Source: [Pseudomonas] carboxydohydrogena
GTDB lineage: Bacteria > Pseudomonadota > Alphaproteobacteria > Rhizobiales > Xanthobacteraceae
Assembly: GCF_029030725.1 (NCBI RefSeq)
Contig: NZ_CP113162.1
Span: forward strand, 2,850,501 to 2,914,500
DNA: 64,000 nt
Direction: 5' to 3'
Below the pieces are notes generated by a model. The model was not told the origin of the DNA, ran no database searches, and saw nothing but the letters and a program-made list of their open reading frames with translations. Position 1 is the first letter of the stretch. Every line of letters begins with the position of its first letter. This document shows positions 17,809 through 27,330 of this stretch, piece after piece. Both the position numbers and the translations under genes were made by a program.

Positions 17809-19863
17809 TTAGTCCTTCGGCTTCAGATCGCGCTTGCCGTGATAACCGCGTTTGGCCTTGCGCGGCGGGCCATAACCGTTGGCTTCGGCCTCGTTGCGCG
17901 CGCGCTTCTCGTCGCTGCCGGTGCGCTGGACCACCACGGTGCGGCCCTTGCGGTCCTCGATCTTGGAGCGCTTGATCTTCTTGTTGTCGGCCTTGCTGCG
18001 CAGCGGCGTGCCGTCGCGGCCCACCTTCGGGCCTTCATCCTCGCGCGCGGGCTTGTCGAACTGCGCGCCCGACAGGGCCACGATCTTGTCGCCAAGCTGT
18101 TCGCGCAGCACCCGGCTCTTGATCTCCTCGACCTGCCCTTCCGGAATTTCACCGAGTTGGAACGGGCCATAGGACACGCGGATCAGGCGATTCACCTCGA
18201 GCCCGAGATGCGCCATCACGTTGCGCACCTCGCGGTTCTTGCCCTCGCGGATCGCGAACGTCACCCAGACGTTGGCGCCCTGATCGCGTTCCAGCGTCGC
18301 ATCGATCGAACCGTATTTGACGCCATCGACCTCGACGCCGTTCTTCAGTTCATCAAGCTGCGCCTGCGTCACCTCGCCATGGGCGCGAACGCGATAGCGC
18401 CGCAGCCAGCCGGTGTCGGGATGCTCGAGCGCGCGCGACAGGCCGCCATCATTGGTCAGCAACAGCAGACCTTCGGTGTTGAAGTCCAGACGGCCGATCG
18501 AGATCAGGCGCGGCAAGCCTTCCGGCAGATGATCGAACACAGTGGGGCGGCCTTCGGGATCGTCATGCGTCGTCATCAGCCCGCGCGGCTTGTGATAGAG
18601 GAACAGCCGCGTGCGTTCGCGCTCCGGCAACGGCTTGCCGTCGATGGTGATGACATCGCGCACCGTCACATCGAGCGCGGGCGAATTGATGACGCGGCCG
18701 TTGACGGCGACGCGCCCCTGCGTGATCCATTCCTCCGCATCGCGCCGCGAGCACAGTCCCGCGCGCGCGACGGCCTTGGCGATGCGCTCGCCGGTCTTGT
18801 CCTTGTTCGGCTTGGCGCGCGGCGCGCGCTTGTCCGACTCCGCAGGCCGCTCGCGATAGGCGCCACGGCCGCCGAACGCCGGACGCTTGGCGAAGATTTT
18901 CGAATCGTCCTCGTTGTCGCGGCGCGGGCGCTCGCCACCTTCGTTGCGCGGATGCTCCTGCCAGGCGTTGCGGCGGGGGGCGCGGTCCTCGCCGTCACGC
19001 TCGAAGCGCGGGCGGCCAAACCCCTCGCGCTTACGCTCGAACCGCTCGCCGCCTTCCGGGCGATCCTCACGCGAGCGCGAAAAACGCGGGCGGTCACTTG
19101 CTCCGCGATCGTCGCGACGCGGCGCGCGCTTCTCCCACGGCTTCTCGTTGCTGCGATCGTTGCGATCGCCGAAATCCTTGCGCGGGCCGCGAGACGGTCC
19201 CCGCTCATCACGGTTGAAACGCGGGCGTTCGTCACGCTGCGGGCGATCATCGCGACTGAAGCGCGCGGGGCGCGATTCACCGCGCGGGCCGTCATTGCGG
19301 AAACCTTCGCCGCGCGGGGTGTACGACCGCTTCTCACCGAACTTCTTGTCACCGAATTTCTTGTCGCCGTATCCACCGGAGCGGCTGGGGCGCGCATCGC
19401 TGCGCTCGCCACGCGGCGCACGGTCTTCGCGCGGCTTGAACGAACGCCCTTCGCCGCGATTACCTGCGCCGAATTCCTTGCGCGGACCAAACTCCTTGCG
19501 CGGACCACGGGCCGGACGATCCCCGCGGTCTTCGCGCGGCTTGAACGAGCGGCCTTCGCTCCTCTCGCCACGCGCGGGACGATCATCCCGGTCAAAACGC
19601 GGACGCGGGCGGTCGCCGTCCTTGCGGAAACCCTCGCCTTTGGCCGCATAAGGCCGCTTCTCACCGAAGCTGCGCCCGCCCGGTTTTTTGTCGCCGAACT
19701 TCTTGTCACTGAACTTCCGCTCGCCGCGAGGCGCGGATGAGCGCGCGGGCCGCTCGTCGCCAAAGCGACCCCTGCCCTTGCTCTCCCCGTCGCGGCCACG
19801 TCCCGGGGGACGGCCGCGCGAGCCGGAGCCGCTTCTGTTGTTTTTATCGTTGTCGCGGGGCAT
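17809..19863 (-). CDS. rluB: 23S rRNA pseudouridine synthase RluB with giant charged tail
   Basis: The core is a normal RsuA/RluB-family enzyme: an S4 RNA-binding domain (about 358-405, GERIAKAVARAGLCSRRDAE) and a synthase domain with catalytic Asp460 in GRLDFNTEGLLLL. The protein is 684 residues because about 357 N-terminal residues are a low-complexity tract rich in Arg, Gly, Asp, Glu, Lys and Phe, with repeated units such as RSFKPRED, DRPARGER and KKFGDKKFG. A further basic tail of roughly 75 residues follows the catalytic domain. The tails are presumably disordered RNA- or ribosome-binding extensions. The gene is cotranscribed with rsmD. Confidence 0.92.
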   Translation of the reverse strand: MPRDNDKNNRSGSGSRGRPPGRGRDGESKGRGRFGDERPARSSAPRGERKFSDKKFGDKKPGGRSFGEKRPYAAKGEGFRKDGDRPRPRFDRDDRPARGERSEGRSFKPREDRGDRPARGPRKEFGPRKEFGAGNRGEGRSFKPREDRAPRGERSDARPSRSGGYGDKKFGDKKFGEKRSYTPRGEGFRNDGPRGESRPARFSRDDRPQRDERPRFNRDERGPSRGPRKDFGDRNDRSNEKPWEKRAPRRDDRGASDRPRFSRSREDRPEGGERFERKREGFGRPRFERDGEDRAPRRNAWQEHPRNEGGERPRRDNEDDSKIFAKRPAFGGRGAYRERPAESDKRAPRAKPNKDKTGERIAKAVARAGLCSRRDAEEWITQGRVAVNGRVINSPALDVTVRDVITIDGKPLPERERTRLFLYHKPRGLMTTHDDPEGRPTVFDHLPEGLPRLISIGRLDFNTEGLLLLTNDGGLSRALEHPDTGWLRRYRVRAHGEVTQAQLDELKNGVEVDGVKYGSIDATLERDQGANVWVTFAIREGKNREVRNVMAHLGLEVNRLIRVSYGPFQLGEIPEGQVEEIKSRVLREQLGDKIVALSGAQFDKPAREDEGPKVGRDGTPLRSKADNKKIKRSKIEDRKGRTVVVQRTGSDEKRARNEAEANGYGPPRKAKRGYHGKRDLKPKD

Positions 19864-20002
19864 GTAAGGTCTCGCTTGAGGGGCGCGCCGGGCGCGGAAA
19901 GCCGGGTCCGAACGGCGGCGTTCCCCTCGTCAGGGCCGCCCGTCGCCAAAACCGGTGGATTGAGGGCGCTCTCATAACAGACTTCAGCGCGGGACACGAG
20001 GG

Positions 20003-20449
20003 ATGACGGCACAAAGTTTCATGGATTTGGCCCTGAAACAGGCCGAAATCGCGGCTTTGAGCGGCGAAGTGCCGATCGGCTGCGTCGTGGTCCATGACGG
20101 CACGGTGGTGGCGCAGGCGGGTAACCGGACCCTGACCGACCGCGATCCGACCGCGCATGCCGAAATGGTCGCGCTGCGAGAGGCCGCGAAAAAGCTCGGC
20201 CGCGAACGGCTGACCGATTGCGATCTCTACGTGACGCTGGAGCCCTGCACGATGTGCGCGGGCGCGATCTCGCATGCCCGTATCAGGCGGCTCTATTACG
20301 GCGCGCTCGATCCGAAAGGCGGCGCGATCGACAGCGGCGTGCGGTTCTTCGGCTCCAAGACATGCCATCACGTGCCGGATGTCTATCCGGCTGTCGGAGA
20401 AGAACAGGCGGCGGCGCTGCTGCGGAATTTCTTCAAGGCACGGCGCTGA
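20003..20449 (+). CDS. tadA: tRNA(Arg) adenosine-34 deaminase
   Basis: This 148-residue zinc deaminase makes inosine at the wobble position of tRNA-Arg(ACG). The catalytic motif is HAEMVAL (His52, Glu54) and the zinc cysteines are in PCTMCAGAI (Cys82, Cys85). It is divergent from rluB, from which it is separated by 139 bases, and convergent with the GNAT gene. Confidence 0.94.
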   Translation: MTAQSFMDLALKQAEIAALSGEVPIGCVVVHDGTVVAQAGNRTLTDRDPTAHAEMVALREAAKKLGRERLTDCDLYVTLEPCTMCAGAISHARIRRLYYGALDPKGGAIDSGVRFFGSKTCHHVPDVYPAVGEEQAAALLRNFFKARR

Positions 20450-20461
20450 GCACTGCTCTCC

Positions 20462-20908
20462 TCACAGATCCACAGTCATCGCCTCGTGCGACATCCGCAG
20501 GCCGATGCGCTCGTAGAATCGATGCGCGGCGGTGCGGCGCTTGTCGCTCTTGAGTTGCAGGGAGCGGCAGCCGCGCTCGCGCGCGATGCCCATGATCGCC
20601 TGCATCATCTTCTCGCCGATGCGCTGGCCGCGTAGCGCGCGATCGACGCGCACGCCCTCCGCCTGTGCGATCCACGCGCCCTGATACGACAGGCCGGGCA
20701 GGAAGGTGAGTTGCACGCAACCGACCGCGAAGCCGTTCTCGTCCCAGACATAAAGAACATTATTGTGGTCCGCAGCGATCGCATCGAACGCCGCCTCGTA
20801 GGGTGCCAGTCCCTTGGACATGTCCTCCCGGCCGTGCGCCAGATCGTCGTCCAGCAGCAATTGAAGAATCCGCGGGACCTCATCGCGTCTGGCTTTACGT
20901 AACGGCAT
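20462..20908 (-). CDS. GNAT family N-acetyltransferase
   Basis: This 148-residue protein has the GNAT fold: an N-terminal [15 protein letters not shown] helix, the acetyl-CoA loop in [13 protein letters not shown] (about 97-109) and a C-terminal [13 protein letters not shown] (about 127-139). The substrate is not evident. Its ATG overlaps the purD stop by one base (TAATG), so it is coupled to purine synthesis at least in expression. Confidence 0.85.
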   Translation of the reverse strand: MPLRKARRDEVPRILQLLLDDDLAHGREDMSKGLAPYEAAFDAIAADHNNVLYVWDENGFAVGCVQLTFLPGLSYQGAWIAQAEGVRVDRALRGQRIGEKMMQAIMGIARERGCRSLQLKSDKRRTAAHRFYERIGLRMSHEAMTVDL

Positions 20909-22173
20909 TACCCCTGCTCCCGCTTGATTGCCTGCCAGCCGATGTCACGGCGGCAGAATCCTTCCGGCCATTGAATCCTGTCGATTGCCTGATAGGCGCG
21001 GCGCTGCGCCTGCCCGACACTCTCGCCGATGGCCGTCACGTTAAGCACGCGCCCGCCATTGGCAAGGATGCGCGCGCCGTCGGCCTTTGTTCCGGCGTGG
21101 AATATCTCCACGCCCTCGGTCCTTGCGGCCTCATCGAGGCCCGCGATGACCGAACCCTTCGCATAATCGCCCGGATAGCCCTTCGCCGCCATCACCACGG
21201 TCAGAGCCGATTCCGGATACCAGCGCAGATCGAAATGCTGAAGTTCGCCATCGACCGCCGCCATCAACGCCGGCACCAGATCGGACATCATCCGCATCAT
21301 CAGCACCTGCGTTTCCGGATCGCCGAAACGGACGTTGTATTCGATCAGCTTCGGCCCATGGGGCGTGATCATCAATCCCGCGAACAGCACGCCCTTGTAG
21401 GGCATGCCCTTGTCCTTCATCGCGCGCAATGTCGGGCGGATGATCTCGTCCATGGTGCGCGCGATCATCGCGTCCGTCATCACCGGCGCGGGCGAATAGG
21501 CACCCATGCCGCCGGTGTTCGGTCCCTTGTCGCCATCATAAGCGCGCTTGTGGTCCTGCGCGGTCGCGAGCGGCAGCGCGTGTTCGCCGTCGCACAGCAC
21601 GAAGAACGAGGCTTCCTCGCCTTGCATGAATTCCTCGACGACGGCTTCCGCGCCCGCCGACGAGAACAGCGCATCGAGCGCGGCGTCCGCTTCGGCAAGC
21701 GTCATCGCCACGACGACGCCCTTGCCCGCCGCGAGCCCGTCCGCCTTCACAACGATGGGCGCTCCCTTCTCGCGGACATAGGCTTTCGCCGCGGCGGCAT
21801 CCCTGAAGCGCTCATAGGCGGCGGTCGGAATATCGTTCGCCTTGCACAGATCCTTGGTGAAACCCTTGGAACTCTCGAGTTGCGACGCCGCCCTGGAGGG
21901 ACCGAACGCCTTGATGCCCGCCGCCGCCAGATCGTCGACGATCCCGGCCGCGAGCGGCGCCTCCGGCCCGACGACGACCAGATCGACCTTGTTGGCCTTG
22001 CAGAATGCGATCACCGCCGCATGATCGGCGACATCCAGCGCGATGCATTTGGCCTCGCGCGCGATCCCGGCGTTGCCCGGCGCGCACCACAATTTCGCCA
22101 GCTCCGCCGAGGCCGCTATTTTCCAGGCCAGCGCATGCTCGCGCCCGCCGGAGCCGATCAAGAGGATATTCAT
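20908..22173 (-). CDS. purD: Phosphoribosylamine-glycine ligase
   Basis: This 421-residue ATP-grasp enzyme catalyses the second step of purine synthesis, joining glycine to phosphoribosylamine. It begins [19 protein letters not shown] and carries GPEAPLAAG, the glycine-rich ATP lid [11 protein letters not shown], and RFGDPETQ near the metal site. The length is standard. It is divergent from xseA across an 81-base gap and is translationally coupled to the GNAT gene. Confidence 0.96.
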   Translation of the reverse strand: MNILLIGSGGREHALAWKIAASAELAKLWCAPGNAGIAREAKCIALDVADHAAVIAFCKANKVDLVVVGPEAPLAAGIVDDLAAAGIKAFGPSRAASQLESSKGFTKDLCKANDIPTAAYERFRDAAAAKAYVREKGAPIVVKADGLAAGKGVVVAMTLAEADAALDALFSSAGAEAVVEEFMQGEEASFFVLCDGEHALPLATAQDHKRAYDGDKGPNTGGMGAYSPAPVMTDAMIARTMDEIIRPTLRAMKDKGMPYKGVLFAGLMITPHGPKLIEYNVRFGDPETQVLMMRMMSDLVPALMAAVDGELQHFDLRWYPESALTVVMAAKGYPGDYAKGSVIAGLDEAARTEGVEIFHAGTKADGARILANGGRVLNVTAIGESVGQAQRRAYQAIDRIQWPEGFCRRDIGWQAIKREQG

Positions 22174-22254
22174 GGGAGAAGGTCGAACCGCGGTTTATCG
22201 AGTGGAAAAACAGACTATCATGGGACTTCCTCACAAGACCAGATTCGATTACCG

Positions 22255-23694
22255 ATGAGCAAAGCCGCCGAACAATTATCCAATGCCACGGAATTCACCG
22301 TTTCCGAGCTGTCTTCGGCGCTAAAACGCACCGTCGAGGACACCTACGGGCACGTCCGGGTGCGCGGCGAGATTTCGGGGTTTCGCGGGCCCCATGCCTC
22401 CGGCCATTGCTATTTCGCCCTCAAGGACGAGAGCGCCAAGATCGAGGCGGTGATCTGGAAAGGCGTCCACGGCCGGATGAAGTTCAAGCCGCAGGAGGGC
22501 CTCGAGGTCATCGCCACCGGCAAGCTCACGACCTATCCCGGCTCCTCGAAATATCAGATCGTGATCGAGGCCATCGAGCCCGCCGGGGTCGGCGCGCTGA
22601 TGGCCCTGATGGAGGAGCGCAAGAAGAAGCTCGCCGCCGAAGGACTGTTCGACGAGGCGCGCAAGCAGTTGCTGCCATGGCTGCCGGAGGTGATCGGCGT
22701 CGTCACCTCGCCCACCGGCGCGGTGATCCGCGACATCCTGCATCGCCTCGAAGACAGGTTTCCGCGTCGCGTGCTGGTGTGGCCGGTGCGGGTGCAGGGC
22801 GAAGGCTCGGCGGAGCAGATCGCCGCCGCCATCGAAGGGTTCAACGCGCTTGAGGAAGACGGAAAAATTCCGCGCCCCGATTTGCTGATCGTGGCGCGCG
22901 GCGGCGGTTCGCTGGAAGATTTGTGGTCGTTCAACGAGGAGATTGTAGTGCGCGCGGCGGCGGCCAGCATGATCCCGCTGATCTCCGCCGTGGGCCACGA
23001 GACCGATATCACGCTGATCGATTTTGCCGCCGACAAGCGCGCGCCAACGCCCACCGCCGCCGCCGAAATGGCGGTGCCGGTCCGCGCCGATCTCGCCATC
23101 GAGATTTCCTCGCTGGCGCGCCGCTCCTTCGCCTGCTGGCAGCGCGGCCAGGAAAACCGGCGCTCCGAATTGCGCAGCGCGGCGCGCGGCCTGCCGAGAC
23201 TGACCGACCTGCTCGCGATCCCTCGCCAGCGGTTCGACCGCGCCGCCGCGCAACTGCCGCGCGCGCTCCGCGCCAACACCCATGTCTATGACCGCCGCCT
23301 GTCGATGATCGCGGGCCGTCTCACCGTCACCACGCTGCGCGGCCAGATCGCGCGCGCGAAAGATCAGGTCAACCGCCTCTCCGAAAGCGCGCGGCGATGC
23401 TCGCAACAATTCATCGCCTTGCGACGCACCCGTATCCAGCACAGTGCGCAGATGCTGGCGGCGCTATCCTACAAGGGCGTGCTGTCGCGCGGCTTCGCGC
23501 TGGTGCGCGATGAAACCGGCCTGCCGTTGCACCACGCGGCACAGGTCGGCGCGGGCGAACACATCAGCATCGAATTCGCCGACGGCCGCATCGCGGCCAC
23601 CGCTCACGACACGCCAACTACTGCGAAGAAACCGGCAAAGCCCGCCAAACTCGCCACGCCGGACACAAAGAAGGTTCAGGGCGATCTGTTCTGA
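22255..23694 (+). CDS. xseA: Exodeoxyribonuclease VII large subunit
   Basis: The 479-residue protein has an N-terminal OB fold (about 12-110, including [19 protein letters not shown]), the catalytic core with [15 protein letters not shown] and [27 protein letters not shown], and a long helical region before a lysine-rich C-terminus. It degrades single-stranded DNA together with XseB. The ATG at 22255 starts the typical leader; the frame is open far upstream only because it lies antisense to purD. Confidence 0.95.
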   Translation: MSKAAEQLSNATEFTVSELSSALKRTVEDTYGHVRVRGEISGFRGPHASGHCYFALKDESAKIEAVIWKGVHGRMKFKPQEGLEVIATGKLTTYPGSSKYQIVIEAIEPAGVGALMALMEERKKKLAAEGLFDEARKQLLPWLPEVIGVVTSPTGAVIRDILHRLEDRFPRRVLVWPVRVQGEGSAEQIAAAIEGFNALEEDGKIPRPDLLIVARGGGSLEDLWSFNEEIVVRAAAASMIPLISAVGHETDITLIDFAADKRAPTPTAAAEMAVPVRADLAIEISSLARRSFACWQRGQENRRSELRSAARGLPRLTDLLAIPRQRFDRAAAQLPRALRANTHVYDRRLSMIAGRLTVTTLRGQIARAKDQVNRLSESARRCSQQFIALRRTRIQHSAQMLAALSYKGVLSRGFALVRDETGLPLHHAAQVGAGEHISIEFADGRIAATAHDTPTTAKKPAKPAKLATPDTKKVQGDLF

Positions 23695-23798
23695 CGCCGA
23701 GCCAGATTGCCGGTTGACCTCGCCTTTCCATGGCCTATCTGTGGTACAGTCCTTGTGCCCGATCGGATTGCCGGGGCGGGCTTTCGGGAGAATTCATC

Positions 23799-24026
23799 TT
23801 GTTGAATAAATTCGGGCCGTCCGGCCGTGGCGAAGCCAAGGTCGAATATCTCGACGGCGACTTCCGCATTCTGTCTCCGGGCACCTATGTGGTGTGCGCC
23901 GTGACCGGCGATCACATTCCGCTGGAGGAACTCGCGCTGTGGAGCGTGGACCGGCAGGAGGCCTATGCAACCCCGCAGGCCGCGATGGAGCGGACCTTTC
24001 CCGGTTCCGTGAAGAAAAAAACCTGA
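23799..24026 (+). CDS. Small conserved protein, DUF2093 family
   Basis: This 75-residue protein reads LLNKFGPSGRGEAKVEYLDG... with RILSPGTYVVCAVTG and IPLEELALWSVDRQEAY, the pattern of alphaproteobacterial DUF2093 proteins of unknown function. I chose TTG 23799 because GGGAG lies 8 bases upstream and no ATG is available after 23730; TTG 23802 is equally in frame. It follows xseA in the same direction after 104 bases, and its stop is five bases from the end of convergent lpxK. Confidence 0.82.
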   Translation: MLNKFGPSGRGEAKVEYLDGDFRILSPGTYVVCAVTGDHIPLEELALWSVDRQEAYATPQAAMERTFPGSVKKKT

Positions 24027-24030
24027 GGGT

Positions 24031-25041
24031 CTATTGGCGCGCCTGCCGCGCCCGGCGCAGGCGCTCTTTCAGGAAATCCTCGAGCGCGCCCTCATCCTCG
24101 ATCCGCAGCGTCACCGGAAACGGAACGATCCGCGCGGCATAAGCTGCAAGCGCGGGATCGCCTTCGAGGCGGGCCAAATCCTTTTCCGTCGTCACAAGGG
24201 TGAGCGCATCCGCCCCCGCCTCGCGCGTTAGCGCATCGATGTCGTCAGCCGTGAATGGATGGTGATCGGCAAACGCGCGTTGTGAGACCACCTCGATGCC
24301 GTGCGCGCGCAGCGTCGCAAAAAACCGAGCCGGATCGCCGATCCCGGCAAAGGCCAGCACGCGCTTGTTCCGTAACCGCACGACAACCGATTCATCCGGC
24401 ACGAACGAAGCCCGCAACACGAGGCCGCCACGCTGCACCACGCCCTGCGCGACATCGTTCGCGGCATTGCCCTCGCCGATCACAATCAGCGCGTTGGTGC
24501 GCGCGATCTGCCCGGCAAGCGGTGCGCGCAGCGGCCCCGCCGGAAACACGCGGCCATTGCCGAGCCCGCGCGCGGCGTCGATCACGACCACCGATGCATC
24601 CTTCTCCAGCGCCGGATTCTGAAATCCGTCATCGAGCAGGACCACGCTCGCGCCTTCGCCCCTCGCCAGCTCCGCGCCCGCGACGCGGTCCCGTGCGACG
24701 ATCACCGGAACATGGCGCGCCATCATCTTCGGCTCGTCGCCGACCTCGGCCGCGGAATGGTCCGAAACACGCACCGGCCCGGCAAGACTGCCGCCATAAC
24801 CGCGGCTGACCACGAACGGCGTCTCGCCAAGCGCGCGCAGCATCTCGGCCAGCCGCAGCGTGGTCGGCGTCTTGCCCGCACCGCCGAGATGGTAGTTGCC
24901 GACGCAAATCACCGGAACAGCCGCGCGTGCGCCCTGACGCGCCATGCGCGCGCCCGTCACCGCGCCATAGATCGCGGCAATGGGCGCGAGCAGCAGCGAG
25001 GTAAGCGAGGGCGATGCGTACCAGAAATCTGGCTCACGCAT
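24031..25041 (-). CDS. lpxK: Tetraacyldisaccharide 4'-kinase
   Basis: This 336-residue inner-membrane kinase phosphorylates the 4' position of the lipid A precursor. It has an N-terminal hydrophobic helix (about 12-30) and the P-loop GNYHLGGAGKTPTT (48-61), then SRGYGG and LDDGFQN, both LpxK signatures. The start ATG 25041 lies eight bases inside the end of waaA. It is the last gene of an operon that also holds waaA and a DUF374 acyltransferase. Confidence 0.94.
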   Translation of the reverse strand: MREPDFWYASPSLTSLLLAPIAAIYGAVTGARMARQGARAAVPVICVGNYHLGGAGKTPTTLRLAEMLRALGETPFVVSRGYGGSLAGPVRVSDHSAAEVGDEPKMMARHVPVIVARDRVAGAELARGEGASVVLLDDGFQNPALEKDASVVVIDAARGLGNGRVFPAGPLRAPLAGQIARTNALIVIGEGNAANDVAQGVVQRGGLVLRASFVPDESVVVRLRNKRVLAFAGIGDPARFFATLRAHGIEVVSQRAFADHHPFTADDIDALTREAGADALTLVTTEKDLARLEGDPALAAYAARIVPFPVTLRIEDEGALEDFLKERLRRARQARQ

Positions 25042-26338
25042 CGGCTGCCCCCTGCTCGATCCGCATCTGCAACAGATAAGGTTCCAGCGCCGCCATCGTC
25101 TTGTCGACAGCGCCGCCGAGCCGCACGACCACGTTTTGCGCGGACGCGGCAAGGCGATTGCGCGCGATCGGATTGCCGAGCAGATGACGCAGCAGCGTTA
25201 CGAATTCCTCGGGATCGCGCGCGAGCAGCGCGCCCTCCTCGCGATCGAGCTGGGCATAAATATCCTTGAAGTTGAACACATGAGGCCCATGCAGAATCGC
25301 GGCATCGAGCTTGGCCGGTTCGATCGGATTCTGTCCGCCGTGTGGAACGAGCGAGCCGCCCATGAACACCACCGGCGCGATGCGATAGAACAACCCGAGC
25401 TCGCCCATCGTGTCGGCAACATAAATATCCGTATCCGCCGAAGGCAGATCGCCGCGCGAACGCAACTGCACCTGCAAACGGGAGACGGCGGCCAACTGCG
25501 CAATGGCCGGCCCGCGCTGGGGATGACGGGGCACGATGACCGTCAGAAGCGAGGGAATATCCCTGGCCAGACGCCGATGCGCATCGATGATGATCTCTTC
25601 CTCGCCGGGATGGGTCGAGGCCGCGACGAAAACCGTCCGCCGTCCCGTCGCCGCTTTCAGCCGGTCGAACCTTTCGGGATCGGCGGGCAGCGCCTTGATG
25701 TCGAGCTTGAGATTGCCCGAGGTCATGACATTGGGGCTGCCGAGCGCGGCGAAGCGTTCGTGATCGATGTCGGATTGCGTCAGACACAGATCGAAGCACG
25801 ACAGCAGCGCCGCGATGGTGCCGCGCGCCTTGCGCCAGCGCGGGAATGAGCGCGGCGACATCCGCCCGTTGATCAGGACGAGAGGCAACCGCCGGTCGGC
25901 AGCCGACAGCAGCAGGTTCGGCCAGAGATCGGATTCGATGAACAGCGCGAGCCCCGGCTTCCAGTGATCGAGGAAGCGCTCGACGAAAGCCGGAACATCG
26001 AAGGGAATGAACTGATGAATGACGTCGGGAGGAAAGCGCCGCGCGACGATCTCCGCCGAGGTGCGCGTGCCCGAAGTCAGAAGAACACGCAGATTGAGCG
26101 CGCGCAGCCGGTCGATCAATTCCGCCGCCGCAAGCACCTCGCCGACGCTGGCGCCATGAATCCAGACCAGCGGCCCCGGCGGCCGCGCCACGCTCGCGAT
26201 GCCCCGGCGTTCATCGATTCGCGCGGGGTCTTCCTTGCCCTGCCTCAGCCTGCGTCCGATCAGAAGGCCCGCCAAGGGCGCCGCCAAAGCCGAGGCTCGC
26301 CGGTAAACACCAAGCGTCACCGGCAGGGCGTCAGCCAT
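25034..26338 (-). CDS. waaA: 3-deoxy-D-manno-octulosonic acid (Kdo) transferase
   Basis: This 434-residue GT30-family enzyme adds Kdo to lipid IVA at the inner membrane. The N-terminus carries a membrane anchor and the catalytic HGASVGE motif (Glu67). FIESDLWPNLL and VFMGGSLVPHGGQNPIEP are further family blocks, the last forming the CMP-Kdo site. I prefer ATG 26338 over the upstream in-frame ATG 26350 because GAGG is correctly placed before it, leaving an eight-base overlap with the DUF374 stop. Confidence 0.94.
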   Translation of the reverse strand: MADALPVTLGVYRRASALAAPLAGLLIGRRLRQGKEDPARIDERRGIASVARPPGPLVWIHGASVGEVLAAAELIDRLRALNLRVLLTSGTRTSAEIVARRFPPDVIHQFIPFDVPAFVERFLDHWKPGLALFIESDLWPNLLLSAADRRLPLVLINGRMSPRSFPRWRKARGTIAALLSCFDLCLTQSDIDHERFAALGSPNVMTSGNLKLDIKALPADPERFDRLKAATGRRTVFVAASTHPGEEEIIIDAHRRLARDIPSLLTVIVPRHPQRGPAIAQLAAVSRLQVQLRSRGDLPSADTDIYVADTMGELGLFYRIAPVVFMGGSLVPHGGQNPIEPAKLDAAILHGPHVFNFKDIYAQLDREEGALLARDPEEFVTLLRHLLGNPIARNRLAASAQNVVVRLGGAVDKTMAALEPYLLQMRIEQGAADA

Positions 26339-27044
26339 TGAGACCCTCATCGGGATGACCGACCCGCGTATAGGCGAGACGGTTCACGGCATTGAGCGCA
26401 CCTTCAAGCTGCTGGCGCAGAGTTTCCATCGCGGCGTCGTCTGCATCCGCCGGCACATGGATCAGTTCGCCTGCCGCCATGATGCCGCGCCCGAACGGCA
26501 GGTTGATCACCGAGCGGTCCCAGTTGCTCAGCCGCTTGAAGCGGCTGGTCGCGATCGCCACCGGCAGGATCGGCCGCCCGGATTCACGTGCCAGCATGAT
26601 GACGCCGAGCCCGGCCTTGCGCGCAACCTTCGGCACGTCCGCCGTCAGCGCCATGTTGATGTTGCTGTCCAGCGTGCGCAGCATCGCCTTGAACGCCCCC
26701 ACGCCACCCTTGCGGTGAAACTCGGAGCCGTGATCGCCGGAGCCGCGCACGGTGCCGACATCGAGCCGTTCGGCGGCGATCGCATTGATCTCGCCGTCGC
26801 GGTGACGCGAGATCAAAACCTTGGCGGGATATTTCTTCTTCTTCAAGAACGGCATCATGAAATGCTGTCCGTGCCAGAATGCGACGATCACCGGCATATG
26901 ATGCTCGGCCTGCTCGTACACATCCGGCGGATCGTATTCGAACCTGTTGGTCCACCATACCAGGCGCAAAAACTCGGCCGCGAGGAAACCCGCAGTCTGC
27001 TGCACCCAGCCGGCTCGGCCCAGTTTACGAAGCGACAAGTTCAA
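26331..27044 (-). CDS. DUF374 family lysophospholipid acyltransferase-like protein
   Basis: The 237-residue protein matches DUF374 proteins: FWHGQHFMMPF with the H-x-x-x-x-like acyltransferase region, KVLISRHRDGEINA, GSGDHGSEFHRKGG and TADVPKVARKAG (in place of the more common TPDGPRGP). The N-terminus has one hydrophobic helix. Its position immediately before waaA and lpxK suggests a role in lipid A or another envelope lipid, but the acceptor is unknown. It overlaps the DUF4170 gene by four bases and waaA by eight. Confidence 0.85.
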   Translation of the reverse strand: MNLSLRKLGRAGWVQQTAGFLAAEFLRLVWWTNRFEYDPPDVYEQAEHHMPVIVAFWHGQHFMMPFLKKKKYPAKVLISRHRDGEINAIAAERLDVGTVRGSGDHGSEFHRKGGVGAFKAMLRTLDSNINMALTADVPKVARKAGLGVIMLARESGRPILPVAIATSRFKRLSNWDRSVINLPFGRGIMAAGELIHVPADADDAAMETLRQQLEGALNAVNRLAYTRVGHPDEGLNG

Positions 27045-27289
27045 TGTCCGGTTTTCGAATCGTGTCCGGGATCGAGCAGACGGTGAATATGCACAATGAA
27101 ATAGCGCATGTGTGCGTTATCGACGGTTTGCTGCGCCTTCGCCTTCCACGCCTGATAGGCGGTGGCATAGTTCGGGAACAGGCCTACCGTCTCGACCTTC
27201 GACAAATCCTTGAAGGTCGTGTCATCGAGGGCGGAGACCTCCCCACCGATGACGAGATGAAGCAATTGAGGCGGTGCGGGATCCGGCAT
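27041..27289 (-). CDS. Small DUF4170 protein
   Basis: This 82-residue protein contains LLHLVIGGEV, VGLFPNYATAYQAWKAKAQ and DNAHMRYFIVHIHRLLDP, the layout of DUF4170 proteins found in this operon position in Rhizobiales. ATG 27289 has AGGGGCC upstream and is preferred to the longer frame to 27334. Its stop overlaps the DUF374 start (ATGA). The function is unknown; tight coupling to envelope genes suggests an accessory role. Confidence 0.82.
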   Translation of the reverse strand: MPDPAPPQLLHLVIGGEVSALDDTTFKDLSKVETVGLFPNYATAYQAWKAKAQQTVDNAHMRYFIVHIHRLLDPGHDSKTGH

Positions 27290-27330
27290 GATGGCCCCTA
27301 GAAACACGGACCGGCGCGGTAATTCAAGCC

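Noticed and set aside
17839-19740. A 633-residue open frame antisense to rluB
   Set aside because: It is the mirror of the repetitive charged rluB tail and GC-rich codons; rluB has S4 and catalytic motifs in the other frame, and the antisense product has no domain.
20803-22254. Upstream extension of the xseA frame through purD
   Set aside because: The true xseA N-terminus is at 22255; the extension lies antisense to purD and is low in any domain signal.
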